A stretch of 64,000 nucleotides of DNA from an uncultured Anaerolineae bacterium (GCA_937995825.1 CALKJO010000005.1:124001-188000); one strand, 5' to 3'. Counted from the stretch's first letter, positions 8,340-17,490 are shown. Notes: generated from the letters alone by a model not told the origin. Program-made: numbers and translations.

Positions 8340-9521
8340 ATGTCGAACATCCCCGCGCCTTTGCAGCCGCTGCCATACTGGTATCAAAAGGAGGATTTGA
8401 CCTACATTTTTAATCAGCTTCGCGCAGGTGAATTCTGCTCGCTGATCGGGATGGGCAGCGCTGGCAAAAGCAACCTTGTGAGCCTCATTGCACGTGATGA
8501 TGTGCAGGTGAAATATATCCCGCCAGGAGAAGCGATGACCCAGGTGATCGTGCTGCTCAACCCACACCTGCTGATCAGCCTGAGCGATCATGCGCTTCAT
8601 CACACGGGGCGCGCCTGGTCGGGCTATGAAATGATGATCAGCCGCCTGCTGCGCAAGTTGATGTCTCCTCCCTTCTCACCCTGGCTGATCGACTCCGGGC
8701 ATGGTGATGTAATCGCCAACATCACAAAGAATTACTATACCAGCCTGTTTGATAAGCTGCCCGCGCTGGCGCAAACTGGCATTCGCCAGCTAGAGAGCGC
8801 TGTGTACGATGTGCTAGCGCTTGGCGATGCATGGCGAGTCACGTTTATTTTCGATGAGTTTGAGCAGTTCATCGCCCAGCTTCCGCCGCAGTTCTTTCAA
8901 TCGCTGCGTGGACTGCGCGATGAATACAAGGGGCGCATCAGCTACGTCACTACCAGCCGGCGAACGCTCTGGGAGATCACTGAACAAGTCTTTTCCGAGG
9001 AGCGCGACCGGCTCGTCATGGAGAGCTTTGTTGAATTATTCAATGGCAGCATTCGCTACGTAAGCCCGCTCGATCCAGAGAGCGCCGCTGAGTCGGTGCG
9101 CAGATTAGAGGAGCGCTATCGAAGACAGAGTCCGCCCCAAAAAACTGTGCCTGATGGGACTCCGCTGCCTGTCCAGGCGCGTAACAACCTGATCGCGGTC
9201 ACAGGCGGTCACACGGGGCTGCTGCGGCGGGGATTCGTGCCGACGATGAAAAATCCGCAGATCGCGCTCGACAGCGGGCGGCTGATCAGTGAACTGCTGA
9301 ACAATCGTGGGATTTCGGACGAATGCGCGGTCATCATTCGCAGCTTGAGCGCCGAAGAAAAACGGGTGCTGCGCCAAATGCTCGACAGACAGCCGGTGAC
9401 CGATGCAGAGGCGATGCAAAGCCTGATCGACAAACACATCATCTACGATGACGGCGGGCAGAAATTCTGGCGCATCCCGCTGCTGGCGGGCTGGGCAAGC
9501 CAACACAGGAACGAGCTATGA
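8340..9521 (+). CDS. AAA/STAND-like ATPase coupled to the liv operon
   Basis: A 393-residue P-loop NTPase. Walker A is GMGSAGKS at residues 37-44, Walker B is FIFDEFEQF near residue 172, and TTSRRTLWEI follows at the position of a sensor-1 strand. The C-terminal third is helical and may be a winged-helix-type lid. The layout resembles ORC/Cdc6-like and STAND ATPases used as switches. The start at 8340 (MSNIPAPLQP) has GAGAAGGA upstream and is preferred over an in-frame ATG at 8292 that lies inside the previous gene. Its stop overlaps the livH start in an ATGA, which is unusual for a signalling ATPase. Function unknown. Confidence 0.72.
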   Translation: MSNIPAPLQPLPYWYQKEDLTYIFNQLRAGEFCSLIGMGSAGKSNLVSLIARDDVQVKYIPPGEAMTQVIVLLNPHLLISLSDHALHHTGRAWSGYEMMISRLLRKLMSPPFSPWLIDSGHGDVIANITKNYYTSLFDKLPALAQTGIRQLESAVYDVLALGDAWRVTFIFDEFEQFIAQLPPQFFQSLRGLRDEYKGRISYVTTSRRTLWEITEQVFSEERDRLVMESFVELFNGSIRYVSPLDPESAAESVRRLEERYRRQSPPQKTVPDGTPLPVQARNNLIAVTGGHTGLLRRGFVPTMKNPQIALDSGRLISELLNNRGISDECAVIIRSLSAEEKRVLRQMLDRQPVTDAEAMQSLIDKHIIYDDGGQKFWRIPLLAGWASQHRNEL

Positions 9522-10693
9522 TACAAAAAAGCCAAACTGCATTCAAAAATCAAAGTCCGCGCCTCAGCATCAATGGGCTGCTCAACCGAACGATCCAAAA
9601 CCCACTGCGGTTGATTGCCATTGTGCTGCTGGTCTATATTTTAGTTGTGGCGCTGTCGCGCCTCCTGGGCGGCGATTATCGCGCCGATCAGTTCGCGCGG
9701 CAGCTTATTTTCGGGCTGGCACAGGGCAGCATTTACGCCCTGATCGCCCTCGGCTACACGCTGGTCTACGGCATTCTGCTGATGATCAACTTCGCGCATG
9801 GCGAGGTGTTCATGGCGGGCGCATACATCGGTTTTTTTGTGATCACTGCGCTGAACAACGCTGGACTGCTGGTGAGTCAAACGCTGCTGGCACTGCTGAT
9901 CACCATCTTCAGCGGCGTCATCGCATCAGTGATCGTGGCGGTCGCGCTCGAACGGATCGCCTATCGTCCGCTGCGGAATGCGCCGCGCCTGGTTCCGCTG
10001 ATCACGGCGATTGGCGCGTCGATTCTGCTTCAGCAGCTCTTTCTGCGCTTATTCGGCGTCAGCACGCGGCGCTATCCCGATGTCAATCTCTACGCCTTTC
10101 CGCAGTTGTTCCCTGAGCTAGGATGCGCCACAATCAACGGCGAGACCATCTGCCGCGGGATCGATCTGATCGGCGGACGCTATGATGTGGTCGTGTTCGG
10201 ATTGCAGCTCCGTGTTCTGCCGATTCATTTCCTGGTTTTCTTCCTGGCACTGACCTTCATGGCGGTTTTGTGGTTCATCGTGCAGCGCACGCGGATCGGC
10301 AAGGCGATGCGCGCTGTCGCCGAGGATAAATCCACTGCTGCGCTGATGGGGATCGACGTGGATCAGGTGATTGTGATCACATTTGTGCTTGGCGCGGCGC
10401 TGGCAGGCGCGGGCGGCGTGCTGTTCGCGCTGTATAACCAGCAGGTATCGCCGTTTATCGGCTTCATCCCCGGCATTAAGGCATTCACCGCCGCTGTGCT
10501 GGGCGGAATCGGCAATATCCCTGGCGCAGTGTTCGGCGGGCTGTTCCTCGGCGTTGTCGAGTCGGTCGCGCCATCGATGCTCGGCTTATCGCAGCAGCTC
10601 AAAGACGTGATCGCCTTCAGTATGCTCGTGCTGGTGCTGATCTTCCGTCCGACCGGCATCCTGGGCGAAGTCCTGGCGCAGAAAAAAGCATGA
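9518..10693 (+). CDS. livH: Branched-chain amino acid ABC transporter permease LivH
   Basis: A 391-residue inner-membrane permease. After an N-terminal extension of about 50 residues including one extra hydrophobic segment, the family core starts at QLIFGLAQGSIYALIALGYTLVYG and continues with INFAHGEVFMAGAYIG. The cytosolic coupling region reads GKAMRAVAEDKSTAALMGID, and the end GGIGNIPGAVFGG is diagnostic. It forms the translocation pore with LivM, powered by LivG and LivF. ATGA overlaps join it to the ATPase upstream and livM downstream. Confidence 0.95.
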   Translation: MIQKSQTAFKNQSPRLSINGLLNRTIQNPLRLIAIVLLVYILVVALSRLLGGDYRADQFARQLIFGLAQGSIYALIALGYTLVYGILLMINFAHGEVFMAGAYIGFFVITALNNAGLLVSQTLLALLITIFSGVIASVIVAVALERIAYRPLRNAPRLVPLITAIGASILLQQLFLRLFGVSTRRYPDVNLYAFPQLFPELGCATINGETICRGIDLIGGRYDVVVFGLQLRVLPIHFLVFFLALTFMAVLWFIVQRTRIGKAMRAVAEDKSTAALMGIDVDQVIVITFVLGAALAGAGGVLFALYNQQVSPFIGFIPGIKAFTAAVLGGIGNIPGAVFGGLFLGVVESVAPSMLGLSQQLKDVIAFSMLVLVLIFRPTGILGEVLAQKKA

Positions 10694-12750
10694 ACGTGAT
10701 CGCAGGCGCGCTTCGCTACGGGCTGATCTTAGCGCTGGTCACTTCGGTGCTGGCGCTGACGGGGATTTTTACCTCATTTGCCAATCGAGAAGTGATCGAT
10801 GACCGGCTGACGCTGAGCGCCGTTGTTCTGGGGATATTCCTGCTGGGCGCTGGGGGAATGGCGGCAACAGCAGCAAGACCCGCAGGTCGCGCGCAGACCA
10901 TGCTGGCGGGGATAATCGGTGGCTTATGCGTCGGCGCGGCGCTAGCCTGTCTGCTGATTTTGGAGAACGCGGTCAACTTGTCATTTGTGTTCCCCAATCT
11001 GATCAACCCGATCAGCCGCGTCCTACTGTTCGGGCTTGATCCTGCGTCAGGGATCGCCCTGCTGCTGGTTTTAAGCGCCGGTATGGGCGCGGCAGCAGCG
11101 GGATTGGTAATGCTGCCTGCACGCCTTCAGCGCAGCCTCATCCTGGGCGCACTCATTACCACTGTAGTGGGTCTGCTCCAGCAGCAGATACGAAATGTGA
11201 TCCCGCTGCACGATGCAGCCGCCCTCGCGCTCACTTTTGGTCTGGGCTACGCCGCCGCATGGCGTTGGGGACGCAGCCCGCTGATCAAAGGGCTGATCGG
11301 CTTATCCGTCGGAACAGCGGCAGCCGTGATCGTGTTCGCGTTAATGCAAAACAGCGTCCTGCCACAGGTCGGCGCAGCACGCAGCGCGGTCGCATCCCCC
11401 TCTGTGACCGTGCAAGCGCTGCCTGTCTTGGTCATCATCTTTGGCATCACGGGTGTCGTCAGCGGCTTGATCACGGGAGCCGCGCGAGTTATCCACAATG
11501 CAGCGGCGCAGTTCGCGGTCACGCTGTTGATCCTGGGCATCGCCAACCAGCGGAACACCAATATCATGACCGATGGAGGGGCGCTTCTTACCTTTCTGCT
11601 GGCGGCTGCCGGCGCATGGCTGATCCCGATGGGCGGGGCGCGCGCAGACGCGCATTATCAGGCGCTTTCGCGGTCGAGCCAGCGCGCCGTGACGCGCTCG
11701 GTGTTCGCGGTCGGGCTGCTGGTGCTGATCGCTGCGCCGCCGTTTATGGGCGTGTATATCACCGATGTGCTGAATCTGGTGGGCATCTATATCATCCTCG
11801 GAATTGGACTGAATGTCGTTGTGGGATATGCTGGCTTGCTCGATCTCGGCTACGTCGCGTTCTTTGCGGTCGGGGCATACACGGCGGGGCTGCTGACAAC
11901 GCCCAGCCTGCTGACGTGCGGCGGAGTCCCTGCCCGCCAAATTCAGGCGAGCCAGGTGTCGGAAGTCTGCACCGGGATCATGACATTCTGGGAAGCATGG
12001 ATCGTCGCGATTGTTGTGGCGGCGGTGTGCGGAATCCTGCTCGGCATTCCCGTGCTGCGGCTGCGCGGCGATTACTTCGCGATTGTCACGCTCGGTTTCG
12101 GCGAGATCATCCGCCTGCTGGTGCGCTTTGACGACTTCAAAGACCTGTTCGGATCGGCGCAGGGGATCGCCAACATCCCCCGCCCGATCATCGACCTGAC
12201 CGCTCTCAGGCCTGACTGGCGCTTTGAACTCACAGGCGCAAGCGGGATTTATTATCTGGTGCTGGCGGGGATTCTGCTGGCAGCCGCCATGTCCGCGCAG
12301 CTTGCCCGATCAAAGCTGGGGCGGTCGTGGATGGCGCTGCGGGCGGATGAAGATGTTGCGCAGGCAATGGGGATCAACTTGGTGCAGATCAAGCTGACGG
12401 CGTTCGCGATTGGCGCGGCGTTCGCCGGCATGGCAGGCGCAGTGCAGGGAACGCGCTTATTTGGAGCGTATCCCGACAGCTACACGCTGCTGGTCTCGAT
12501 CAATGTGCTGAGCCTCATCATCATCGGCGGCATGGGGTCGATTCCGGGCATCGTGGTCGGGGCGTTCGTACTGGTTGGGCTTCCGGAGGCGCTGCGCGAG
12601 CTGGCGGATTACCGCCTGCTGGCATTCGGGGCGCTGCTGGTCACGGCGATGCTGGTCAAACCGGATGGGCTGCTTCCGCCTTCCGTCCGCAAATGGAGCG
12701 AGATCGCGGCGGAACGCTTTGAGAGGGATCGAAAGGCAAACAGTCAATGA
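10690..12750 (+). CDS. livM: Branched-chain amino acid ABC transporter permease LivM with a long N-terminal membrane extension
   Basis: A 686-residue protein, roughly twice the usual LivM length of about 300-400. The conserved permease lies in residues about 350-680: GIYIILGIGLNVVVGYAGLLD, GDYFAIVTLGFGEIIRLL, the coupling segment RADEDVAQAMGINL and GGMGSIPGIVVGAF. The first 340 or so residues form about ten additional hydrophobic segments with Ala/Leu-rich composition and no recognised domain. The gene overlaps livH and livG by ATGA. The extension may be a separate membrane module fused in frame; no frameshift or internal start with a good ribosome-binding site was seen. Confidence 0.92.
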   Translation: MNVIAGALRYGLILALVTSVLALTGIFTSFANREVIDDRLTLSAVVLGIFLLGAGGMAATAARPAGRAQTMLAGIIGGLCVGAALACLLILENAVNLSFVFPNLINPISRVLLFGLDPASGIALLLVLSAGMGAAAAGLVMLPARLQRSLILGALITTVVGLLQQQIRNVIPLHDAAALALTFGLGYAAAWRWGRSPLIKGLIGLSVGTAAAVIVFALMQNSVLPQVGAARSAVASPSVTVQALPVLVIIFGITGVVSGLITGAARVIHNAAAQFAVTLLILGIANQRNTNIMTDGGALLTFLLAAAGAWLIPMGGARADAHYQALSRSSQRAVTRSVFAVGLLVLIAAPPFMGVYITDVLNLVGIYIILGIGLNVVVGYAGLLDLGYVAFFAVGAYTAGLLTTPSLLTCGGVPARQIQASQVSEVCTGIMTFWEAWIVAIVVAAVCGILLGIPVLRLRGDYFAIVTLGFGEIIRLLVRFDDFKDLFGSAQGIANIPRPIIDLTALRPDWRFELTGASGIYYLVLAGILLAAAMSAQLARSKLGRSWMALRADEDVAQAMGINLVQIKLTAFAIGAAFAGMAGAVQGTRLFGAYPDSYTLLVSINVLSLIIIGGMGSIPGIVVGAFVLVGLPEALRELADYRLLAFGALLVTAMLVKPDGLLPPSVRKWSEIAAERFERDRKANSQ

Positions 12751-13559
12751 CCGATGTGCTGCTGCATGCGCGCGGCGTGGTCAAGCGGTTCGGCGGGCTG
12801 ATCGCCGTGCGCGGGGTGGACTTGCAGATTCCTCAGAATGCCATCGCCAGCCTGATCGGACCCAATGGCGCGGGCAAAACGACATTCTTCAACTGCATCA
12901 CCGGCTTCTATACCCCCGAAGAAGGTGACATCGTTTTCAATGGGCGCTCTATTCGCGGGCTGAGCAGCGACCGGATCACACGGCGGGGAATCGCGCGCAC
13001 CTACCAGAATATCCGGCTCTTCAACGGCATGACCGCGCTGGAAAATATCTTGGTCGGGATGCACAGTCGGCTGCGCGCAAGCTGGATCGGCTCGCTGATG
13101 GCGCTGCCGCGCGCGCGCCGCGAAGAATTTGACGCGCTCAAACGCGCCGTTATGCTGCTGGAATTTGTTGGCTTGAGCGAATATGGCGACACGCTGGCGC
13201 AAAATCTGTCCTATGGGCTGCAGCGGCGGCTCGAAGTTGCACGGGCGCTGGCATCTGAGCCGACACTGCTGCTGCTCGACGAACCGACAGCGGGCATGAA
13301 TCCGCAGGAAACGGACGAGATGATGCTGTTCATTCAGCGGCTGCGCGATGAGCGCAAACTGACCATCTTCCTGATCGAACATGATATGAAACTGGTGATG
13401 ACGATCTCCGATCAGGTGACCGTCATGGACTATGGGCAGAAGATCGCCGAAGGCACACCGAGCGAAGTACAGCGCGATCCCAAAGTGATCGAAGCGTATT
13501 TGGGAGCGGGACCCGCCGACGATGCCTTGCAAATGCTGACAAAGAAGCGATCTGCATGA
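12747..13559 (+). CDS. livG: Branched-chain amino acid ABC transporter ATP-binding protein LivG
   Basis: A 270-residue ABC ATPase. Walker A is GPNGAGKTT (38-46), the signature region LSYGLQRRLEVARAL replaces the classical LSGGQ as is usual in LivG, and Walker B is LLLLDEPTAGMN, followed by the switch histidine in LIEHDMKLV. The stretch ITRRGIARTYQNIRLF is typical of LivG. It energises amino-acid import through LivH/LivM. Both ends overlap neighbours by ATGA. Confidence 0.95.
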   Translation: MTDVLLHARGVVKRFGGLIAVRGVDLQIPQNAIASLIGPNGAGKTTFFNCITGFYTPEEGDIVFNGRSIRGLSSDRITRRGIARTYQNIRLFNGMTALENILVGMHSRLRASWIGSLMALPRARREEFDALKRAVMLLEFVGLSEYGDTLAQNLSYGLQRRLEVARALASEPTLLLLDEPTAGMNPQETDEMMLFIQRLRDERKLTIFLIEHDMKLVMTISDQVTVMDYGQKIAEGTPSEVQRDPKVIEAYLGAGPADDALQMLTKKRSA

Positions 13560-14269
13560 GCCTGCTGGAAATTCACGATATTCACACGTTTTATGGCAAT
13601 ATCAACGCGCTCAAGGGCGTATCGCTTCAGGTTGAAGAGGGCGAGATCGTCACGCTGATCGGGGGTAACGGCGCGGGCAAGACCACCACGCTCAACACGA
13701 TCTGCGGGATCACACCACCGCGCAGCGGACAGGTCTGTCTGAATGGACAAGACATTACGCGACTGCCGCCGCATAAGATCGTCGAGCTGGGCGTGGTTCA
13801 AGTCCCGGAAGGGCGCAAAATCTTCACCCGCCTCACCGTCCGCGAGAATCTGGAGCTGGGCGCATTCGGCAGGCGCGATAAAACCGGAATTGCGCGCGAT
13901 ATTCAGTCGGTTTTTGAGCGTTTTCCCCGCCTGGAAGAACGCCAGCGGCAGCTTGGCGGAACCCTGTCCGGCGGAGAGCAGCAGATGCTCGCCATCGGGC
14001 GTGCGCTGATGGCGCAGCCGCGTATTCTGCTGCTGGATGAGCCATCGATGGGGCTGGCTCCGCTGCTGGTGCGCGAGATTTTCAATGTGATCGTCTCGCT
14101 CAATGCCAACAGCGGCACGACGATCCTGCTGGTGGAGCAGAACGCGCTGATGGCGCTGGCAGTTGCGAATCGAGCGTATGTGCTGCAATCGGGCTACATC
14201 ACTCACGCCGACAGCGCCGAAAAGCTCCGGCATGATCCTGCAATCATTGAAGCCTATTTGGGTGGTTGA
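13556..14269 (+). CDS. livF: Branched-chain amino acid ABC transporter ATP-binding protein LivF
   Basis: A 237-residue ABC ATPase. Walker A GGNGAGKTT begins at residue 36; VQVPEGRKIFTRLTVRENLELGA is a LivF hallmark; the signature is LSGGEQQMLAIGRAL and Walker B is LLLDEPSMGLAP, with LLVEQNA at the H-loop. The length is normal. It is the last gene of the transporter operon; 34 nt separate it from comM, with no clear terminator between. Confidence 0.95.
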   Translation: MSLLEIHDIHTFYGNINALKGVSLQVEEGEIVTLIGGNGAGKTTTLNTICGITPPRSGQVCLNGQDITRLPPHKIVELGVVQVPEGRKIFTRLTVRENLELGAFGRRDKTGIARDIQSVFERFPRLEERQRQLGGTLSGGEQQMLAIGRALMAQPRILLLDEPSMGLAPLLVREIFNVIVSLNANSGTTILLVEQNALMALAVANRAYVLQSGYITHADSAEKLRHDPAIIEAYLGG

Positions 14270-14303
14270 AAGAGCCTGCGGATGACACACATGGAGAGAC
14301 GAG

Positions 14304-15842
14304 ATGCTGGCGCGCGTTCATGCCTGTGAAGTCGTCGGACTGGACGGCTGCATCATCGATGTCGAAGTGGACTTCAATCCGCGCGCCGGAGTCCCGTCGT
14401 TTACGATTGTCGGCTTAGCGGATACAGCCGTCCGCGAAAGCCGTGAACGTGTTCGGGCTGCCATAAAAAATTCAGGCTTGCAATTCCCGAATAAGGGCTA
14501 CGTCGTCAATCTATCTCCGGCGGACATTCCAAAACACAGCACCGCCTATGATCTGGCAGTTGCGGTAGGCGTATTAGCGTCAACGGATCAGATCCCGCTC
14601 AATGCGCTTGATAAGACGCTGTTTATAGGCGAACTGTCGCTGGATGGCTCGGTGCGCCACGTCAGCGGGACGCTGGCGATGGCGCTGACAGCGCAGGAGC
14701 AGGGATTTACACGGATGTACGTCGCGCCAGCAGATGCGCCGCAAGCCGCGCTGATCGACGGGATCGAAGTCTACCCCGTCCCTTCCTTAGGCTATCTGGT
14801 CGAGCATTTGTATGGACTCCAGCCGATTCCCCGATTTGACCGTTCCGCCCTCAGTCTGGACGGAAATATTCCTCTAACAGCGGTGGACTTTGCCGATATA
14901 CGCGGTCAGGAGACGGTCAAGCGGGCGCTGGAGATCGCGGCGGGCGGCAATCACAATGTGCTGATGAACGGCGCGCCGGGATCAGGTAAAACGCTTTTGG
15001 CGCGGGCAATGCCGGGGATTATGCCGGCGCTGTCGTTCGATGAGGCGCTGGAAGTGACGCGGATTTATTCGGTCGCTGACTTGCTGCCGCCGGACGAGGC
15101 ACTGATGCGCCAGCGCCCGTTCCGCGCCCCACATTACACAGTCAGCCAACCGGGACTGGTCGGCGGCGGTTCGATCCCCAAGCCGGGAGAGGTGACGCTG
15201 GCGCATCGCGGCGTGCTGTTTCTCGATGAAGCGGCGGAGTTTTCAAGCAAGACGTTAGAGGCGCTGCGTCAGCCGATTGAGGACAAGGTGGTCACAATCA
15301 GCCGCGCGCGCGGTTCGCTGACCTACCCGGCAAATTTCCTGCTGGTGATGGCGATGAATCCGTGTCCATGCGGATATTTCGGCGATGCGCTCAAGCCCTG
15401 CACATGCACGCCTGCGATGATCCAGCGCTATCAGAGTCGTCTGTCGGGTCCGCTGCTGGATCGAATCGATCTGTATCTCGATGTGCGGCGGGTGGACTAT
15501 GACAAGCTGCTCGGAAATGAAAAAGCGGAGTCATCCGCCGCCATCCGCGCGCGCGTCGAAAAAGCGCGCGCCATTCAGCGAACTCGATTCGAAGGCATGA
15601 AAGGCGTGTTTGCCAACGCCGATATGACCGTGACCGACATTGAGCGCTTCTGCGTCGTGACGCCTGAAGCCAAAACTCTGCTTGACAGCGCGATCCGACG
15701 ACTTCAGCTCAGCGCCCGCGTCTATCACCGCATCCTCAAGGTCAGCCGCACGATTGCCGATCTGGGGGGGAGTGAGCGCATCGAAGTGACGCATGTAGCG
15801 GAGGCGGTGCAGTATCGGCAGCGCCCTATCCCTGTTCAGTAA
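14304..15842 (+). CDS. comM: YifB/ComM family Mg-chelatase-like ATPase
   Basis: A 512-residue protein. The N-terminal ChlI-like domain (FTIVGLADTAVRESRERVRAA) is followed by an AAA+ domain with GAPGSGKTLLARAMPGI, Walker B GVLFLDEAAEF and a cysteine-rich MNPCPCGYFGD segment, and then the C-terminal YifB domain (LSARVYHRILKVSRTIADL). In naturally competent bacteria ComM is a hexameric branch-migration helicase that helps integrate incoming DNA; many non-competent bacteria also carry it. GGAG lies 8 nt before the ATG. It sits directly before rarA, another recombination ATPase. Confidence 0.93.
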   Translation: MLARVHACEVVGLDGCIIDVEVDFNPRAGVPSFTIVGLADTAVRESRERVRAAIKNSGLQFPNKGYVVNLSPADIPKHSTAYDLAVAVGVLASTDQIPLNALDKTLFIGELSLDGSVRHVSGTLAMALTAQEQGFTRMYVAPADAPQAALIDGIEVYPVPSLGYLVEHLYGLQPIPRFDRSALSLDGNIPLTAVDFADIRGQETVKRALEIAAGGNHNVLMNGAPGSGKTLLARAMPGIMPALSFDEALEVTRIYSVADLLPPDEALMRQRPFRAPHYTVSQPGLVGGGSIPKPGEVTLAHRGVLFLDEAAEFSSKTLEALRQPIEDKVVTISRARGSLTYPANFLLVMAMNPCPCGYFGDALKPCTCTPAMIQRYQSRLSGPLLDRIDLYLDVRRVDYDKLLGNEKAESSAAIRARVEKARAIQRTRFEGMKGVFANADMTVTDIERFCVVTPEAKTLLDSAIRRLQLSARVYHRILKVSRTIADLGGSERIEVTHVAEAVQYRQRPIPVQ

Positions 15843-15852
15843 AGGAAAAAAG

Positions 15853-17064
15853 ATGGCAGATCGACGGCGTCCGCTGGCGGATCGACTGCGCCCAACCACA
15901 CTTGCGGAAGTGGTTGGACAGCGGCATCTGGTGGCAGCAGGCAAGCCGCTTTTTCAGATGGTGAGCAGCAATACCGTGCAGTCGATGATCCTATGGGGAC
16001 CGCCCGGCGTCGGCAAAACGACTCTGGCGCGTATCATCGCGCACAGCACGGGCAGAGCGTTTCACGAGCTGTCGGCGGTGTCAGCGGGAAAAGATGAGCT
16101 GCGAGCAGTCGTGGCAGCCGCCAGGCGCGACAGCGGCGCGGCGCGCGACCTGTTCAGCCTGAATGCGCCGGAGCAAACCGCCGCGCCCGTCCTGTTTCTG
16201 GATGAGATTCACCGGTTCAACAAGGCGCAGCAAGATTTTCTTCTGCCGTTTGTCGAAGACGGAACGATCATCCTGATCGGCGCAAAGACGGAAAATCCCA
16301 GCTTTGAGGTGATCCCCGCCCTGCTGTCACGGTTGCGGGTGTTCGTGCTGGAAAACCTGACCGAAGATGATCTGCGCGCGATCATCCGGCGAGGCGCGGC
16401 ACTGCTGAAGGTGACGCTCGGTCAGGAGTCGCTCGATTTTCTGGCGGCATTCGCTAACGGCGACGGGCGCGCCGCGCTCAACCTGCTGGAGAGCGCCGCC
16501 GAACTCTGTGCACAGGAGTCCCGGTCGCTCTCACTGAGCCAGATCAAGAATGCGCTGCAGTCGAAGCACCTGCGTTACGACAGGACGGGTGAAGAACACT
16601 ACAACACGATCAGCGCGTATATCAAGAGTATGCGCGCCAGCGATCCCGATGCAGCGCTGTATTATCTGGCGCGCATGGTCAACGCGGGAGAAGACCCGCT
16701 GTTCATCGCGCGGCGCATGGTCATCTTCGCCAGCGAGGATGTCGGGATCGCAGATGCGAACGCATTGGTTGTCGCAAACGCGGTCTTTCGCGCTGCGGAA
16801 ACCATCGGCTATCCAGAGTGTCAGATCAACTTGGCGCATGGGACGGTCTATCTGGCAACCGCGCCGAAAAGCCGCGAGTCGTATGAAGCCTATTTTGCGG
16901 CATTGGGTGATGTCCAGAAGATGGGCAATCTGCCGATCCCGCTGCCGCTGCGCAACGCGCCTACGTCCCTGATGTGTGAACTCGGCTGCGGATCGGACGA
17001 GATCGGAGGCGACCGACTGCCAGAAGCGCTCAAGGGCAGGCGGTATCTTGTGCGCAACCGTTAA
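15853..17064 (+). CDS. rarA: Replication-associated recombination protein RarA (MgsA) AAA+ ATPase
   Basis: A 403-residue clamp-loader-like AAA+ ATPase. It opens with RPLADRLRPTTLAEVVGQRHL, has Walker A GPPGVGKTTLARII, Walker B LFLDEIHRFNKAQQDFLLPFVE, sensor-1 GAKTENPSFEV and the RarA C-terminal domain (YIKSMRASDPDAALYYLARM). Such proteins act at stalled replication forks with SSB and the replisome. The start has AAGGA upstream, and the gene follows comM by 10 nt. Confidence 0.94.
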   Translation: MADRRRPLADRLRPTTLAEVVGQRHLVAAGKPLFQMVSSNTVQSMILWGPPGVGKTTLARIIAHSTGRAFHELSAVSAGKDELRAVVAAARRDSGAARDLFSLNAPEQTAAPVLFLDEIHRFNKAQQDFLLPFVEDGTIILIGAKTENPSFEVIPALLSRLRVFVLENLTEDDLRAIIRRGAALLKVTLGQESLDFLAAFANGDGRAALNLLESAAELCAQESRSLSLSQIKNALQSKHLRYDRTGEEHYNTISAYIKSMRASDPDAALYYLARMVNAGEDPLFIARRMVIFASEDVGIADANALVVANAVFRAAETIGYPECQINLAHGTVYLATAPKSRESYEAYFAALGDVQKMGNLPIPLPLRNAPTSLMCELGCGSDEIGGDRLPEALKGRRYLVRNR

Positions 17065-17079
17065 GCGCAGTCACCAGCA

Positions 17080-17108
17080 TTGACGGCACGCCGCCGCACC
17101 TATATAAT
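17080..17108 (+). promoter_or_regulatory. Strong sigma70-type promoter for rpmF
   Basis: TTGACG at 17080-17085 and a perfect TATAAT at 17103-17108 are spaced by 17 nt, the best promoter match in the window. Transcription should begin near 17115, leaving a leader of about 40 nt before the GTG start at 17154. Confidence 0.8.
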
Positions 17109-17153
17109 CCCCGGATTATGTTGGACGAGCTTTTACCTGCCAGGAGCATCACC

Positions 17154-17342
17154 GTGGGTCCTTTACCCAAGAAACGCCATTCGCGGAGCCGACGCAATAA
17201 ACGCCGCGCGCACGACTCGCTTTCGCTCAATCATCTGATCGTCTGTGAGAACTGCGGCAGTTACCATGTCGCTCACCGTATTTGCCCCAAATGCGGAACT
17301 TATCGCGGCGAAACCCGGATTGACATCAAAAGCGAAAGCTAA
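17154..17342 (+). CDS. rpmF: Large ribosomal subunit protein bL32
   Basis: A 62-residue basic protein. It begins with GTG (VGPLPKKRHSRSRRNKRRA) and carries a four-cysteine zinc ribbon CENCGSYHVAHRICPKCG, so it is the zinc-binding (C+) form. The GTG at 17154 is preferred: GGAG lies 8 nt upstream and it gives the normal L32 length. An in-frame ATG at 17118 would add 12 residues, but it lies only about 10 nt from the -10 box, so the transcript would be almost leaderless. rpmF sits before fabD, a classic ribosome-lipid arrangement in bacteria, here without plsX between. Confidence 0.93.
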   Translation: MGPLPKKRHSRSRRNKRRAHDSLSLNHLIVCENCGSYHVAHRICPKCGTYRGETRIDIKSES

Positions 17343-17369
17343 ATCCCAGCGCGCTGATGGATTTGTGTG

Positions 17370-17398
17370 AGCCGTTCTCAATCGAGGCGGCTTTTTTT
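17370..17398 (+). terminator. Rho-independent terminator after rpmF
   Basis: AGCCG (17370-17374) pairs with CGGCT (17388-17392), with possible G-U extension inwards, and is followed at once by a run of seven T. It lies 28 nt after the rpmF stop. Confidence 0.65.
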
Positions 17399-17420
17399 AT
17401 TCATATTTCCGCTTTCCGCC

Positions 17421-17448
17421 TTGTTTTCGGCGCTGTTTCCGCTATGCT
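17421..17448 (+). promoter_or_regulatory. Possible promoter for fabD
   Basis: TTGTTT (17421-17426) and TATGCT (17443-17448) are spaced by 16 nt, about 43 nt before the fabD start and after the rpmF terminator. Each box has two mismatches to consensus, so this is only a candidate. Confidence 0.35.
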
Positions 17449-17490
17449 TGCCCATGTCACGGCTGCTTCACACAAAAGAAGAATACTCTC

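Noticed and set aside
12744..14290. Two minus-strand frames opposite livG and livF
   Set aside because: Both lie entirely over conserved ABC ATPase genes and read as low-complexity Arg/Gln/His-rich protein.
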